From positions 7,688,001 to 7,752,000 of the forward strand of contig NZ_BHZC01000001.1 in assembly GCF_003865135.1 (NCBI RefSeq): DNA of 64,000 nt, read 5' to 3'. The notes under the pieces are model-generated. The model searched no databases. It saw nothing but the letters and a program-made list of their open reading frames with translations, and was not told where the DNA came from. The position numbers and the translations under genes were made by a program. Positions 39,361 through 47,722 of this stretch are shown piece after piece. Position 1 is the stretch's first letter, and each line of letters opens with the position of its first letter. Source of the stretch: Streptomyces chrestomyceticus JCM 4735 (GTDB taxonomy: Bacteria; Actinomycetota; Actinomycetes; Streptomycetales; Streptomycetaceae).

Positions 39361-39567
39361 ATGGCAGACAGCTTCGGGCGCACGGCCGTCCGCACGCAAG
39401 GGCGCAGGGCCGCCTCGGCGTTCGGCGGGCGGCGTTCAGGTACCCGCCATCCGCTGGTCGCGGTGGCCATGGTGCTGCCGCTGGCGGTCCTGCTCGCCGT
39501 GGTGTTCGGCGGCTGGGAGGCCGTCATGACACAGGCGTCGTCCGTGGCCGGAATGCTGGGGCGCTGA
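39361..39567 (+). CDS. Small single-TM membrane protein
   Basis: 68 aa, ATG 39361 after GGGAGCGGGA. Basic N-terminus with Arg-rich segment, one TM helix (HPLVAVAMVLPLAVLLAVVFGG), short tail MTQASSVAGMLGR. No known family. Followed by a strong terminator, so it is expressed as its own unit. Confidence 0.6.
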   Translation: MADSFGRTAVRTQGRRAASAFGGRRSGTRHPLVAVAMVLPLAVLLAVVFGGWEAVMTQASSVAGMLGR

Positions 39568-39655
39568 GGCGCCCCGGTCCTGGGAGAGCGGCCCGGGACG
39601 GGGGATCTTCCGGCCTACAACCCCGTGGGGACGGGGGTGCGGCGGACGGCACGAG

Positions 39656-39685
39656 TGGCCGGGCATCTGGGGAGATGCCCGGCCA
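39656..39685 (+). terminator. Terminator after the small membrane protein gene
   Basis: TGGCCGGGCATCT (39656-39668) pairs with AGATGCCCGGCCA (39673-39685), loop GGGG; 13 perfect pairs. Confidence 0.75.
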
Positions 39686-39757
39686 TCGGTCTGTCCGGGA
39701 CCCGGCCCCGCCCGGCGGCGTACGATCCTCGGCGAACCACTCCGCCCGGGGGGAACG

Positions 39758-40774
39758 ATGTCCGCGACCGCGTCCCGCATCGCCCGCCTGGCCGCCCTGG
39801 CGGCCGAGGCCGACCCCGGTCCCGATCCCGAGGCCGATTCCGGCCCCGACCCCGATCCCGCTCGCCACCCCACCCTCCTCGCCGACCGCCCCGACGCCAC
39901 CCTCGTCCGCCACGGGCGTGTCGTGGCCAAGGCGCACGCTCCCGACTGCGACCCGGCGCGGCTGGCCGTCCGGCTCCGTATCGCCGCACACCCCGCGCTG
40001 CACGGCATCCTGCTGCCGCCCCTGCCCGTCACCGGCCCCGGCGGCCTCCTCACCCTGCTCCCCGACGGCCGCCCCGCGACGCGCTGGCCGTACGGCCGGC
40101 CGGTCTCCCCGGACGTACCCGACGCCGCCCCCTGGGAGGAGACGGCCCGGCTGCTCGCCCGGCTGCACACCGTCGGGCCGTCGCGGCTACCCGGCCCGGT
40201 CCCGCCGATGCGCGGCCCGGCGAAGGCAGCCCGCGCCCTGGCCCGTATGCGGGCCGCGGCCGCTCCCGGAGCTGCCCCCGACCTCCGGCGCGCCGCCACC
40301 ACCGTCGAACGCGCCTGGACGCAGTTGCCCCCGTGGGCCCGCGACGAGTCCCCGCCGCCCCGCGCGACCGTCCTCTGCCACGGCGACCTCCACCTCGGAC
40401 AGCTCGTCAGGCACCCCGTGCCGGACGGCCCCTGGCTCCTCATAGACATCGACGACCTGGGACTCGGCGACCCGGCATGGGACCTGGCCCGCCCCGCCGC
40501 CTGGTTCGCCACCGGCCTGCTGGCCCCCGCCGTCTGGTCCCGCTTCCTCGGCGCCTACCGGGCAGCCGGCGGACCCGCCGTACGCCCTTGCGGTGATCCC
40601 TGGCCGGAACTCGACACCCCGGCCCGCGCCCTGACGGTCCAGACCGCCGCACTCGCCGTCGCCAAGGCCGTCGCGGCGGGCCGGGCGCTGGACGAGGACG
40701 AGGAGGCCGTCGTGGACGCCTGCGGCCGGATGGCTTGCGCCGGACCCGAGTTGGCGGACCGGCCGGAGCCGTAG
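39758..40774 (+). CDS. Aminoglycoside phosphotransferase (APH)-fold protein
   Basis: 338 aa. The APH catalytic loop VLCHGDLHLGQLV (His-Gly-Asp ... ) and the metal-binding LIDIDDLGLGDPAWDLARPAA are clear. The first 40 residues are an Asp/Pro-rich repeat (PGPDPEADSGPDPDPA). The N-lobe is short and ATP-binding Lys may be in RVVAKAHAP. Such proteins phosphorylate small molecules such as aminoglycosides, homoserine, choline or macrolides; nothing here indicates which, and calling it resistance would be unsupported. Confidence 0.85.
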   Translation: MSATASRIARLAALAAEADPGPDPEADSGPDPDPARHPTLLADRPDATLVRHGRVVAKAHAPDCDPARLAVRLRIAAHPALHGILLPPLPVTGPGGLLTLLPDGRPATRWPYGRPVSPDVPDAAPWEETARLLARLHTVGPSRLPGPVPPMRGPAKAARALARMRAAAAPGAAPDLRRAATTVERAWTQLPPWARDESPPPRATVLCHGDLHLGQLVRHPVPDGPWLLIDIDDLGLGDPAWDLARPAAWFATGLLAPAVWSRFLGAYRAAGGPAVRPCGDPWPELDTPARALTVQTAALAVAKAVAAGRALDEDEEAVVDACGRMACAGPELADRPEP

Positions 40775-40838
40775 GGTGACACCGTCACCACCGGACGGAC
40801 GGTCCGGGGAGCCGCCCTCCTGACAGGAGATGAGCGCC

Positions 40839-41126
40839 ATGCACTGTCCCAAGTGCCATGCACCGATGCAGACGTACAACCGCAACGGCGTGCAGATCGA
40901 GCAGTGCGCCGGCTGCCGGGGAATCTTCCTGGACTACGGGGAGCTGGAGGCGCTGTCCCGCCTGGAGACGCAGTGGGCCCAGCAGGCCCCGCCGCCTCCG
41001 CCCGGCCCCCAGGCGTACCCGTCCGCCCCCGCGTGGGGCGCACCGCACCAGGGGCACTACGGCCACCACGGACACCACGGCGGTCACGGACAGCGCGGCT
41101 TCGGCCGGATGCTCTTCTCCTCCTGA
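40839..41126 (+). CDS. Zinc-ribbon (zf-TFIIB type) small protein
   Basis: 95 aa. Start ATG 40839 is 9 nt from GGAG; ATG 40830 abuts the same GGAG and is less likely. Two Cys pairs, CPKCHAP and CAGCRGIFLDYGELEAL, form a zf-TFIIB zinc ribbon. The C-terminal half is Pro/Gln-rich and then Gly/His-rich (HYGHHGHHGGHGQRGFG), which may bind metal. Role unknown; in other genera the domain is linked to nucleic-acid or metal handling. Confidence 0.85.
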   Translation: MHCPKCHAPMQTYNRNGVQIEQCAGCRGIFLDYGELEALSRLETQWAQQAPPPPPGPQAYPSAPAWGAPHQGHYGHHGHHGGHGQRGFGRMLFSS

Positions 41127-41180
41127 GATCCGGGATCCCCTGAGAGCCGGGACCGCGACCGCCCCGGGACGCCACAACGA

Positions 41181-41213
41181 CCGAGGGCCGGAGCAAGAAG
41201 CTCCGGCCCTCGG
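41181..41213. terminator. Bidirectional terminator between zinc-ribbon gene and tRNA cluster
   Basis: CCGAGGGCCGGAGC (41181-41194) pairs perfectly with GCTCCGGCCCTCGG (41200-41213). It ends the + strand gene and lies 11 nt beyond the last tRNA on the - strand. Confidence 0.8.
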
Positions 41214-41223
41214 CCTTACGGTG

Positions 41224-41295
41224 TGGACGATACTGGGATTGAACCAGTGACCTCTTCCGTGTCAGGGAAGCGCTCTCCCGCTGAGCTAATCGTCC
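41224..41295 (-). tRNA. tRNA-Val (anticodon GAC), copy 1
   Basis: 72 nt. Acceptor GGACGAT/ATCGTCC, D-arm TAGCTCAGCGGGAGAGC, anticodon stem CTTCC/GGAAG with loop CTGACAC (GAC), T-arm CTGGTTCAATCCCAG, discriminator A, no encoded CCA. Last gene of the cluster. Confidence 0.96.
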
Positions 41296-41329
41296 TCGGG
41301 ACCGCGGCCGGGGGCCGCGGGGTGCTGCG

Positions 41330-41401
41330 TGCGCGATACTGGGATTGAACCAGTGACCTCTTCCGTGTCAGGGAAGCGCTCTCCCGCTGAGCTAATCGCG
41401 C
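41330..41401 (-). tRNA. tRNA-Val (anticodon GAC), copy 2
   Basis: Same as copy 1 except for the acceptor stem, which here is GCGCGAT/ATCGCGC; both changed positions are compensated on the other arm, so the stem is intact. Confidence 0.96.
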
Positions 41402-41448
41402 GGGTTCCGCCCTGCCCGAAGGCCGGGGGATCGGTCCTTGCGGACCAG

Positions 41449-41520
41449 TGGACGATACTGGGATTGAACCAGTGACCTCTTCCGTGTCAGGGAAGCGCTC
41501 TCCCGCTGAGCTAATCGTCC
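41449..41520 (-). tRNA. tRNA-Val (anticodon GAC), copy 3
   Basis: Identical to copy 1 over its mature length (acceptor GGACGAT/ATCGTCC, anticodon loop CTGACAC). One nucleotide separates it from tRNA-Cys. Confidence 0.96.
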
Positions 41521-41521
41521 T

Positions 41522-41595
41522 TGGAGGTGGAGACGGGATTTGAACCCGTGTAGACGGCTTTGCAGGCCGTTGCCTCGCCTCTCGGCCACTCCACC
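41522..41595 (-). tRNA. tRNA-Cys (anticodon GCA)
   Basis: Acceptor GGTGGAG/CTCCACC, anticodon stem ACGGC/GCCGT with loop CTGCAAA (GCA), T-arm CGGGTTCAAATCCCG, discriminator U, and an encoded CCA at 41522-41524, unlike its neighbours. Confidence 0.96.
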
Positions 41596-41629
41596 AGGAG
41601 TGCGGGGGTCGGGAAGATCCCCCACTTCG

Positions 41630-41702
<73 letters not shown>

Positions 41703-41879
41703 AGGTGCCTTTCCGGACCAAGTCCGGGGAGGAACCCCGTCTCCGTTTCGCTTCCGCGTCCCGGCGACGTGTTGAACTCTAGCGGATTCCCGGGCCAGTA
41801 CAAAAACGCGTTTGTGCAGCGTGCTGCGCTGCTCGCCCGATCGGGGCGGGCGCCCGGCCCCAGCCATAGACTCGATGGC

Positions 41880-42953
41880 GTGAACGACCTCCCTCCGCTG
41901 GCCCGTTTCGGCGGCCGTACAGCCACTGACCTGCGCGATGTCACCCGTGATCCGGAGGCCCTGGACTCGGCGGGGTGGTGGGCCGTCGTCGCCGACTACG
42001 AGGGCGGTCTGCTCTGCGCGCGCTTCGGGGACGTACGGGAGGACGGGGCGGTGCCCCCGCCCGACCCCGCCCGCTGGCGGGGCCCGGCCCCCGGGGACTG
42101 GCGCAGTTCACTGGACCGCGCCGCCTACATCGAGGGCGTACGGCGCATACGCGCCCACATAGCCGCCGGCGAGGTCTATCAGGTGAACCTCTGCCGGATT
42201 CTCAGCGCGCCGCTGCCGGACCCCGCGCGCGCCGACGTCGACGCGCTGTCCGCCGTCCTGGCCCGCGGCAACCCGGCCCCGTACGCGGGCACCGTCCGCC
42301 TCCCCGCGCACGGCACCGAGGTCGCCACCGCTTCCCCCGAGCTGTTCCTGCGCCGCTCCGGGCGCACCGTCGAGTCCGGCCCCATCAAGGGCACCGGCCG
42401 GGTGCCCGAGGACCTGCGGGACAAGGACCGGGCGGAGAACGTGATGATCGTCGACCTGGTCCGCAACGACCTCGGCCAGGTCTGCCGCACCGGCTCCGTC
42501 ACCGTCCCGGCACTCTGCGCGATCGAGGCGCACCCCGGCTTGGTCCACCTGGTCTCCACCGTGCGCGGGGAGCTGGCGGAGGAGCACGAGAAGACCGGCT
42601 GGGCGGACCTCTTCGACGCCACCTTCCCGGCGGGCTCCATCACCGGTGCCCCGAAGCTCGCGTCGCAGCGCGTCATCGAGGAGCTGGAGACCGCGCCCCG
42701 CGGCCCGTACTGCGGCGGCATCGGCTGGGTGGACGCCGACCGCGGCACCGGCGAGCTGGCGGTGGGCATCCGTACGTTCTGGATCGACCGCGCGGCCCCC
42801 GAGGGGCCGGTTCTGCGCTTCGGCGCCGGGGCGGGCATCACCTGGGGTTCGGACCCCGAGGGGGAGTGGGACGAGACCGAGCTGAAGGCCCGCAGACTGC
42901 TGGCGGTAGCGTCGGGCCTGCACGAGCCGAGCGGCGGAGGGACACGACCATGA
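41880..42953 (+). CDS. pabB: Aminodeoxychorismate synthase component I (PabB-like)
   Basis: 357 aa, GTG 41880, 7 nt after TAGACT and without Shine-Dalgarno: likely leaderless. Chorismate-binding enzyme: YIEGVRRIRAHIAAGEVYQV NLCR, ASPELFLRRSGRTVESGPIKG TGR, MIVDLVRNDLGQVCRTGSV, FDATFPAGSITGAPKLASQR, GGIGWVDAD. PIKGT, with Lys rather than the Ala of anthranilate synthase, marks PabB. It makes 4-amino-4-deoxychorismate for folate (or a secondary metabolite); the lyase is the next gene, overlapping by ATGA. Shorter N-terminus than E. coli PabB. Confidence 0.93.
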   Translation: MNDLPPLARFGGRTATDLRDVTRDPEALDSAGWWAVVADYEGGLLCARFGDVREDGAVPPPDPARWRGPAPGDWRSSLDRAAYIEGVRRIRAHIAAGEVYQVNLCRILSAPLPDPARADVDALSAVLARGNPAPYAGTVRLPAHGTEVATASPELFLRRSGRTVESGPIKGTGRVPEDLRDKDRAENVMIVDLVRNDLGQVCRTGSVTVPALCAIEAHPGLVHLVSTVRGELAEEHEKTGWADLFDATFPAGSITGAPKLASQRVIEELETAPRGPYCGGIGWVDADRGTGELAVGIRTFWIDRAAPEGPVLRFGAGAGITWGSDPEGEWDETELKARRLLAVASGLHEPSGGGTRP

Positions 42954-43774
42954 AGATCTGGCTCGACGGAGAGCTGTGCGACGCCGAGGGCGCCCGGGTC
43001 TCGGTCCTCGACCACGGCCTGACGGTCGGCGACGGCGTCTTCGAGACGCTCCGTACCGTCGACGGGCGGGCCTTCGCCCTCACCCGCCACCTGGACCGGC
43101 TCACCGCCTCCGCCCGCGGCCTGGGCCTCCCCGACCCCGACCTCGACGAGGTACGGCGGGCCTGCGCGGCCGTCCTGGAGGCCAATCCCGTACCGCTCGG
43201 CCGGCTGCGCATCACCTATACCGGCGGCCTCTCGCCCCTCGGCTCGGACCGGGGCGAAGCGGCCCCCACGCTGGTCGTCGCGGTCGGCGAGGTGCCGCGC
43301 CGCCCCGACACCACCGCGGTCGTCACCGTCCCCTGGACCCGTAACGAGCGTGGCGCGCTGGCGGGCCTGAAGAGCACCTCGTACGGGGAGAACGTCGTCG
43401 CGCTCGCCCGCGCCCGTGCGGAGGGCGCCTCCGAGGCGCTCTTCGGCAACACCGTCGGGCAGCTCTGCGAGGGCACCGGCTCCAACGTCTTCGTCGCCCT
43501 GGACGGTGTGCTGCACACCCCGCCGCTGTCCTCCGGCTGCCTGGCGGGCATCACCCGCGCCCTGGCCGTCGAGTGGACCGGCGCCAAGGAGACCGACCTG
43601 CCGCTGGACGTCCTGGAGCGCGCCGACGAGGTCTTCCTGACCTCCACGCTCCGCGACGTGCAGGCCGTCACCCGGGTCGACGGACGCCAACTGGGTGACA
43701 TGCCCGGACCGTTGACCGCCGAGGCGATGCGGGTCTTCACGGAGCGCGCCGCCGCGGACTTCGACCCGCGCTGA
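42950..43774 (+). CDS. pabC: Aminotransferase class IV, 4-amino-4-deoxychorismate lyase (PabC-like)
   Basis: 274 aa. PLP enzyme of fold type IV: DHGLTVGDGVFETLRTVDGR, LRITYTGGLSPLGSDRGEA, catalytic Lys in AGLKSTSYGENVVALARARA, and EGTGSNVFVALDGVLHTPPLSSGCLAGITR. Located in an operon directly after pabB (ATGA overlap), it most probably releases p-aminobenzoate and pyruvate from aminodeoxychorismate; branched-chain aminotransferase activity is the alternative. Confidence 0.9.
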   Translation: MKIWLDGELCDAEGARVSVLDHGLTVGDGVFETLRTVDGRAFALTRHLDRLTASARGLGLPDPDLDEVRRACAAVLEANPVPLGRLRITYTGGLSPLGSDRGEAAPTLVVAVGEVPRRPDTTAVVTVPWTRNERGALAGLKSTSYGENVVALARARAEGASEALFGNTVGQLCEGTGSNVFVALDGVLHTPPLSSGCLAGITRALAVEWTGAKETDLPLDVLERADEVFLTSTLRDVQAVTRVDGRQLGDMPGPLTAEAMRVFTERAAADFDPR

Positions 43775-43809
43775 TGACGTACGCCCGGAAAACCGGGTAG
43801 AAAGCCAGC

Positions 43810-44640
43810 GTGACCACGACGCTGCGCCCCGCCGGCCCCGAAGATCGACGCGATGACGGCGGCCGGGCCCGTACGTACGAAGTCTGTGTCAACAGCCGCC
43901 CGGTGGGCCGGATAACTCTGGCCACCGACGCCCGGCTGGGCCTGTCCGCCGGGCGCATCGCGGACCTGCACATCGACGAACGCGACCGGCACCGGGGCCG
44001 CGGCACCGTCGCGGCCCTCGCCGCCGAGGAGGTGCTGCGCGGCTGGGGCTGCCGGCGGATCTCGGTGGACGTGCCGGCCGACGCGGAGCCGGCCCTGCGG
44101 CTGGCCGCCGCCCTCGGCTACACGGAGCACAGCCGCCGGATGCTCAAGGAGCTCACCGCGCCGCCCGGGCTTCCCGCGGGCAGCGCCGTGCGGCCGCTCG
44201 GCGCGGAGGAGTACCCGGCCTGGCTGACCGCGGCGGTCACCACCTACGTCGAAGCGAAGGTGGGCAACGGGATGCCGCGCGAGCGTGCGGAGCGCAACGC
44301 GGCGGAGGACCACGCGACGCTGCTCCCGGACGGGCCGGCCACCGCGCACCAGTCGCTGCGCGTGCTGGCCCACGAGGGCACGGACGTCGGGACGGTCTGG
44401 ACCACGACGTACCACCCGGCCCGGCCCGGCGGCTATGTCATGGACGTCCGGGTGGAGCCGGAGCACCGCGGCCGCGGGCACGGCCGGACGCTCATGCTCG
44501 TCGCCGAGCGGGAGACGCTGGATGCGGGCCGCACCGTCCTGGGGCTCAACGTCTACGTGGACAATCCGCGGGCCCGCGGTCTGTACGAGACCCTGGGCTA
44601 CCGGCCGACCATATACTCCCTGCACAAGCTCCTGCTCTGA
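43810..44640 (+). CDS. Tandem-GNAT acetyltransferase
   Basis: 276 aa, GTG 43810 with TAGAAA 6 nt before and no Shine-Dalgarno. Two GNAT-like halves: residues ~25-115 (RIADLHIDERDRHRGRGTVA ALAAEEVLRG, ALGYTEHSRRM) and ~130-276 (YVMDVRVEPEHRGRGHGRTL, VYVDNPRARGLYETLGYRP). The second carries the intact acetyl-CoA loop RGRGHG; the first has RHRGRG. Unknown substrate. Confidence 0.88.
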   Translation: MTTTLRPAGPEDRRDDGGRARTYEVCVNSRPVGRITLATDARLGLSAGRIADLHIDERDRHRGRGTVAALAAEEVLRGWGCRRISVDVPADAEPALRLAAALGYTEHSRRMLKELTAPPGLPAGSAVRPLGAEEYPAWLTAAVTTYVEAKVGNGMPRERAERNAAEDHATLLPDGPATAHQSLRVLAHEGTDVGTVWTTTYHPARPGGYVMDVRVEPEHRGRGHGRTLMLVAERETLDAGRTVLGLNVYVDNPRARGLYETLGYRPTIYSLHKLLL

Positions 44641-44669
44641 GCGCGTGGGCCGCCCGGGGCGTGGCCGGG

Positions 44670-45194
44670 TCAGCCCTGCTCGGCCAGCAGCCGGTCGGCG
44701 ATCTCCGTGATGCGCTCGCGCAGGCCGTCCTGGCTCTTGCCGCCGTCCAGCAGTTCCCCGCCGATCTCGTACGTGGGCGTGCCGGTCACGCCGATCGCCT
44801 TGCCCTCCGCCTGATCGGCGTCCACGGCCAGCAGGTGCCGGCCGTCGATGAGCGCGGTGTCCATCTCCTCCGCGTCCAGGCCCAGTTCACCGGCCACGGT
44901 GAGCAGCAACTGCTCGCCCTTGGTGCCCAGTTCCTCCGTACGGGCCAGGACGGCCTCCACGAACGGCCAGCCCTTGCCCTGCTCCATGGCTTCCTCGGCG
45001 GCCTGGGCGGCGGCGTAGGCATGCTGGTGCTTGGCCAGCGGGAAGTGCCGCAGCCGGATGTCCAGCCGGTCCCCGTAGTGCTCGCGCAGGGCCCGCAGGT
45101 CGTCGAGCGCGGCGGTGCAGTCCGGGCACTGCAGCTCGCACCACACGTCGAGGACGACGGGGCGGGCGGAACCGGAGGTCGTGGCGTCGTTCAT
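44670..45194 (-). CDS. DsbA-family thiol oxidoreductase (2-hydroxychromene isomerase-like fold)
   Basis: 174 aa, cytosolic (no signal). Thioredoxin-fold active site VWCELQCPDCTAALDDL with CPDC, helical insertion in the middle, and the cis-Pro loop GVTGTPTYEIGG. It probably handles disulfide exchange for cytosolic partners. Divergent from the membrane protein at 45435 across a 240-bp gap. Confidence 0.88.
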   Translation of the reverse strand: MNDATTSGSARPVVLDVWCELQCPDCTAALDDLRALREHYGDRLDIRLRHFPLAKHQHAYAAAQAAEEAMEQGKGWPFVEAVLARTEELGTKGEQLLLTVAGELGLDAEEMDTALIDGRHLLAVDADQAEGKAIGVTGTPTYEIGGELLDGGKSQDGLRERITEIADRLLAEQG

Positions 45195-45333
45195 GCGCCC
45201 AGTCTCCCAGCCCCCGGCACCCCGGCCGAACCGGCACCCGCGGAGCCGGACCGGCACCTGCGGAGGAGCCGGACCCTTAGATGTCCCTGAGCCTGCCCCG
45301 GAACGTGGCACCGGGCGCCCGGGAGGAGGCAGG

Positions 45334-45441
45334 ATGGAGGCAGAGCAGTACAAGAGGGGCGTCGCGCTGCCGCCGCGCGGGAGAGCGGGGCGGGCGCGGC
45401 GGAGGACGAGAACCGATCGGCAGGAGGACCGGGGATGCTGA
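45334..45441 (+). CDS. Possible 35-aa basic small ORF
   Basis: ATG 45334 lies 6 nt after GGAGGAGG and runs MEAEQYKRGVALPPRGRAGR ... to TGA 45439-45441, overlapping the next gene's ATG (45435). A strong ribosome-binding site and coupling geometry are the only support; composition is Arg-rich, which also arises by chance in GC-rich DNA. Confidence 0.3.
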   Translation: MEAEQYKRGVALPPRGRAGRARRRTRTDRQEDRGC

Positions 45442-45899
45442 GCTCGACCATCTGTACCGTGGTGTCGGTGGCCGGCCTGGGCATCGCCGCGCTGACCGCC
45501 TACCGCAAGCGGTTCCTGGCCGCGACCCGTGTCGCGGCCTTCTCGCTGGTCCCCGTGGGCCTGGCGATGACCGGTGTCATCGACTGGCTGACCGGTGTGG
45601 TCTTCAAGCCCGTGGTCTGGGCGGGCTTCGGGGCGCTGGCCCTCTCCGTCGTGCTGTTCATGATCGCGAGGATGGCCGAGCGGCACTCGCTCAAGGCCGG
45701 CGGCAGCCGCAAGGAGCGGCGCGCCGCGGCCCGGCAGCAGGGCCCGGCCGCGGTGGCACCGAAGGCGTCCGCCCCGTCGCTCGGCGCGGGCGCGCGGTCC
45801 CCGGAGCCCGCGCCCCAGGCCAAGGGCCGGGGCAAGGGCGGCGCGCCGGAGGAGGACTTCTCCGACATCGAGGCCATCCTGAAGAAGCACGGCATCTGA
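45435..45899 (+). CDS. Membrane protein with basic/Ala-Pro cytosolic tail
   Basis: 154 aa, ATG after AGGAGG. Three hydrophobic segments (STICTVVSVAGLGIAALTAY, VAAFSLVPVGLAMTGVIDWL, VVWAGFGALALSVVLFMIAR) followed by a Lys/Arg/Ala/Pro-rich tail ending in a conserved-looking acidic helix, EEDFSDIEAILKKHGI. The terminal motif may be a docking element. I do not recognise a functional family. Confidence 0.75.
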   Translation: MLSSTICTVVSVAGLGIAALTAYRKRFLAATRVAAFSLVPVGLAMTGVIDWLTGVVFKPVVWAGFGALALSVVLFMIARMAERHSLKAGGSRKERRAAARQQGPAAVAPKASAPSLGAGARSPEPAPQAKGRGKGGAPEEDFSDIEAILKKHGI

Positions 45900-46095
45900 A
45901 CGAGCGCGGGGCCGTCCGGAGCCGCCCGGCGGCCGGGCCGCCGGAGCCGTTGTACAGCGGATGCCGCACGCTCCCTGCGGGTGACCTCTCGGACACCGTA
46001 GCGATCACGGAAGTGCACGGGATCTGGTGAACTCCCTGCCCTGACGGGTGATCCGGGCCTTCCCGCCTGATCATCTGCGCCATCATCGGCGCGAG

Positions 46096-46269
46096 ATGAA
46101 CGACGAGTGCGCCCTTCCCCGGGACCCCGCCGTCACAGCGGCGGACCCTCCGGCCCCCGAACCGCGTGGCTGTCTTTTCGCGTTGTCCCAGCCGCCGCTG
46201 ATGCTCTTCCTCACCTTCATCGCCGTCCTGCTCCTCATCGGCGCCCTGCACGACCTCCTCGTCCTGTGA
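46096..46269 (+). CDS. Small single-TM protein
   Basis: 57 aa, ATG 46096 (MNDECALPRDPAVTAADPPA...). Pro/Ala-rich N-terminus and one C-terminal TM helix (LMLFLTFIAVLLLIGALHDL). A tail-anchored topology fits. No recognised family. Confidence 0.55.
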   Translation: MNDECALPRDPAVTAADPPAPEPRGCLFALSQPPLMLFLTFIAVLLLIGALHDLLVL

Positions 46270-46314
46270 GGCCGGGCGAGGGGGCGGCGATCCGGGCGGG
46301 CCCCGGCCGTACCG

Positions 46315-46881
46315 TCAGCGGGTGGCTTCGCGGCGGCGTGCCCGGTAGGCCGCGACGTGCAGCCGGTTGCCGCACGTACGGCTGTCGCAGTAGCGGCGCG
46401 AACGGTTGCGGGACAGGTCCACGAAGGCGAACCGGCAGTCCGGCGCCTCGCAGTGCCGCAGCCGCTCCCGTTCCCCGGCGACCACCAGGAACGCCAGCGC
46501 CATGCCCCCGTCCGCCGCCAGGTGCTCGGCGACCGAGGCGCCGGGCGCGAAGTAGTGCACATGCCAGTCGTAGCCGTCGTGGTCGGTCAGCCGCGGTGTG
46601 GTGCCGGCCGCCGCGACCAGGTCGTTGAGCCGCTCGGCGGCCGTACGGTCGTCCGGCGCCGCGAAGACGTCGGCGAAGCGGGTCCGTACGGCCCGTACGG
46701 AGGCCAGGTCACGGTCGCCGAGGGTGCCCACGTCGCTGATCGCGTTACGCGTGACGAACGCCTGCAGCGCCGCGAGGTCGGTCAGGCTGTCGGTGGCTCC
46801 GGGGGCGTCGCCCTCCGGGGCGGTGTTCAACAGGTCGACGACCGCGTCGAGCGCGCACCGGGTGTCGTGGGTGATCATCAC
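46315..46881 (-). CDS. CGNR zinc-finger / ABATE domain stress-type regulator
   Basis: 188 aa, GTG 46881 (or the adjacent ATG 46878) after GGGAG. N-terminal ABATE-type helical region (CALDAVVDLLNTAPEGDAPG ... LAALQAFVTRNAI) and C-terminal CGNR zinc finger: CEAPDCRFAFVDLSRNRSRR YCDSRTCGNRLHVAAYRARR with four Cys and the eponymous CGNR. Presumed DNA-binding regulator; targets unknown. Confidence 0.9.
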   Translation of the reverse strand: MMITHDTRCALDAVVDLLNTAPEGDAPGATDSLTDLAALQAFVTRNAISDVGTLGDRDLASVRAVRTRFADVFAAPDDRTAAERLNDLVAAAGTTPRLTDHDGYDWHVHYFAPGASVAEHLAADGGMALAFLVVAGERERLRHCEAPDCRFAFVDLSRNRSRRYCDSRTCGNRLHVAAYRARRREATR

Positions 46882-47118
46882 GGTTTCGCTCCCTGGCCGG
46901 GTGGGGTCGGACGGCGCCGCCCCGGTGTCCTTGCCGAATGGTCGCCGACTCTAGCGCGTCCAACAAGCCTCGGCGCCGTCTCCGCGGTGGGTCCGCGGCG
47001 ACGGCGCCGGCTCGTGCCGTATGAACTTGTCGGTCCTGTGCCGTCGCCCCGAGTCGGACGGTGCAGGTGTGAGCGGTTCGGTGCGGTGGATGGCTGCGAT
47101 GGGCTGCTGCGCCGCCTT

Positions 47119-47532
47119 TCAGTTCTCCGCGAGGATGTGGGAGAGCTCCGTGTCGAGATCGAAGTGCCGGTGCTCCGTACCGGGTGGAACCGCCGCGTCG
47201 GTCCTCTTCAGGAACGACTCCAGGGCCCGCGCCGGGGCTTCCAGGAGGGCCTCGCCTTCCGGGGAGCTCAGGGCGATGCAGACAACGCCCTGTCCGTGGC
47301 TCCGGGACGGCCATACGCGGACGTCTCCGGTGCCCGTGGGCCGGTGCAGGCCCTCGGCGAGGAGGTCGCGGGCGAAGACCCACTCGACGGTTTCCTCGGC
47401 TCCGGTGTGGAAGGTCGCGTGCACGGCATAGGGATCGGCCGTGTCATACCGCAGGCCCGCGGGTACAGGCAGTGACGACTCGCTCGACACAACGAGGCGC
47501 AGGTGCAGCTCGCAGCTGACCGTGGTGTTCAT
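47119..47532 (-). CDS. ssgB: Sporulation protein SsgB
   Basis: 137 aa (MNTTVSCELHLRLVVSSESS ... FDLDTELSHILAEN). This is nearly the canonical Streptomyces SsgB as I remember it: LPVPAGLRYDTADPYAVHAT, VEWVFARDLLAEGLHRPTGT, GVVCIALSSPEGEALLEAPA. SsgB recruits FtsZ to sporulation septum sites together with SsgA, in the aerial hyphae. Monocistronic; upstream is a 190-bp gap shared with a divergent membrane protein gene. A strong genus marker. Confidence 0.96.
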   Translation of the reverse strand: MNTTVSCELHLRLVVSSESSLPVPAGLRYDTADPYAVHATFHTGAEETVEWVFARDLLAEGLHRPTGTGDVRVWPSRSHGQGVVCIALSSPEGEALLEAPARALESFLKRTDAAVPPGTEHRHFDLDTELSHILAEN

Positions 47533-47722
47533 AAGCGCCAGGGCCTTTCGCTCAGTGTGCGCTCGGGGATTCGCACGTCGGCGAAATCGACATGCCACCT
47601 ACGGTGCCGTTGTAAACCCCTCTGAGGGTTTTGGGTGACTTCCGGTACCTCTTACGGCGGAGTTGCCAATCCTCCTGGGCGGCCATTCCGGTGACCGTTG
47701 TCCGTCGGGTAGGTTGGGCCGC

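Noticed and set aside
39758..40774. Antibiotic-resistance gene call for the APH-fold protein
   Set aside because: The fold is shared by many metabolic kinases; no substrate-specific residues or resistance context could be seen.
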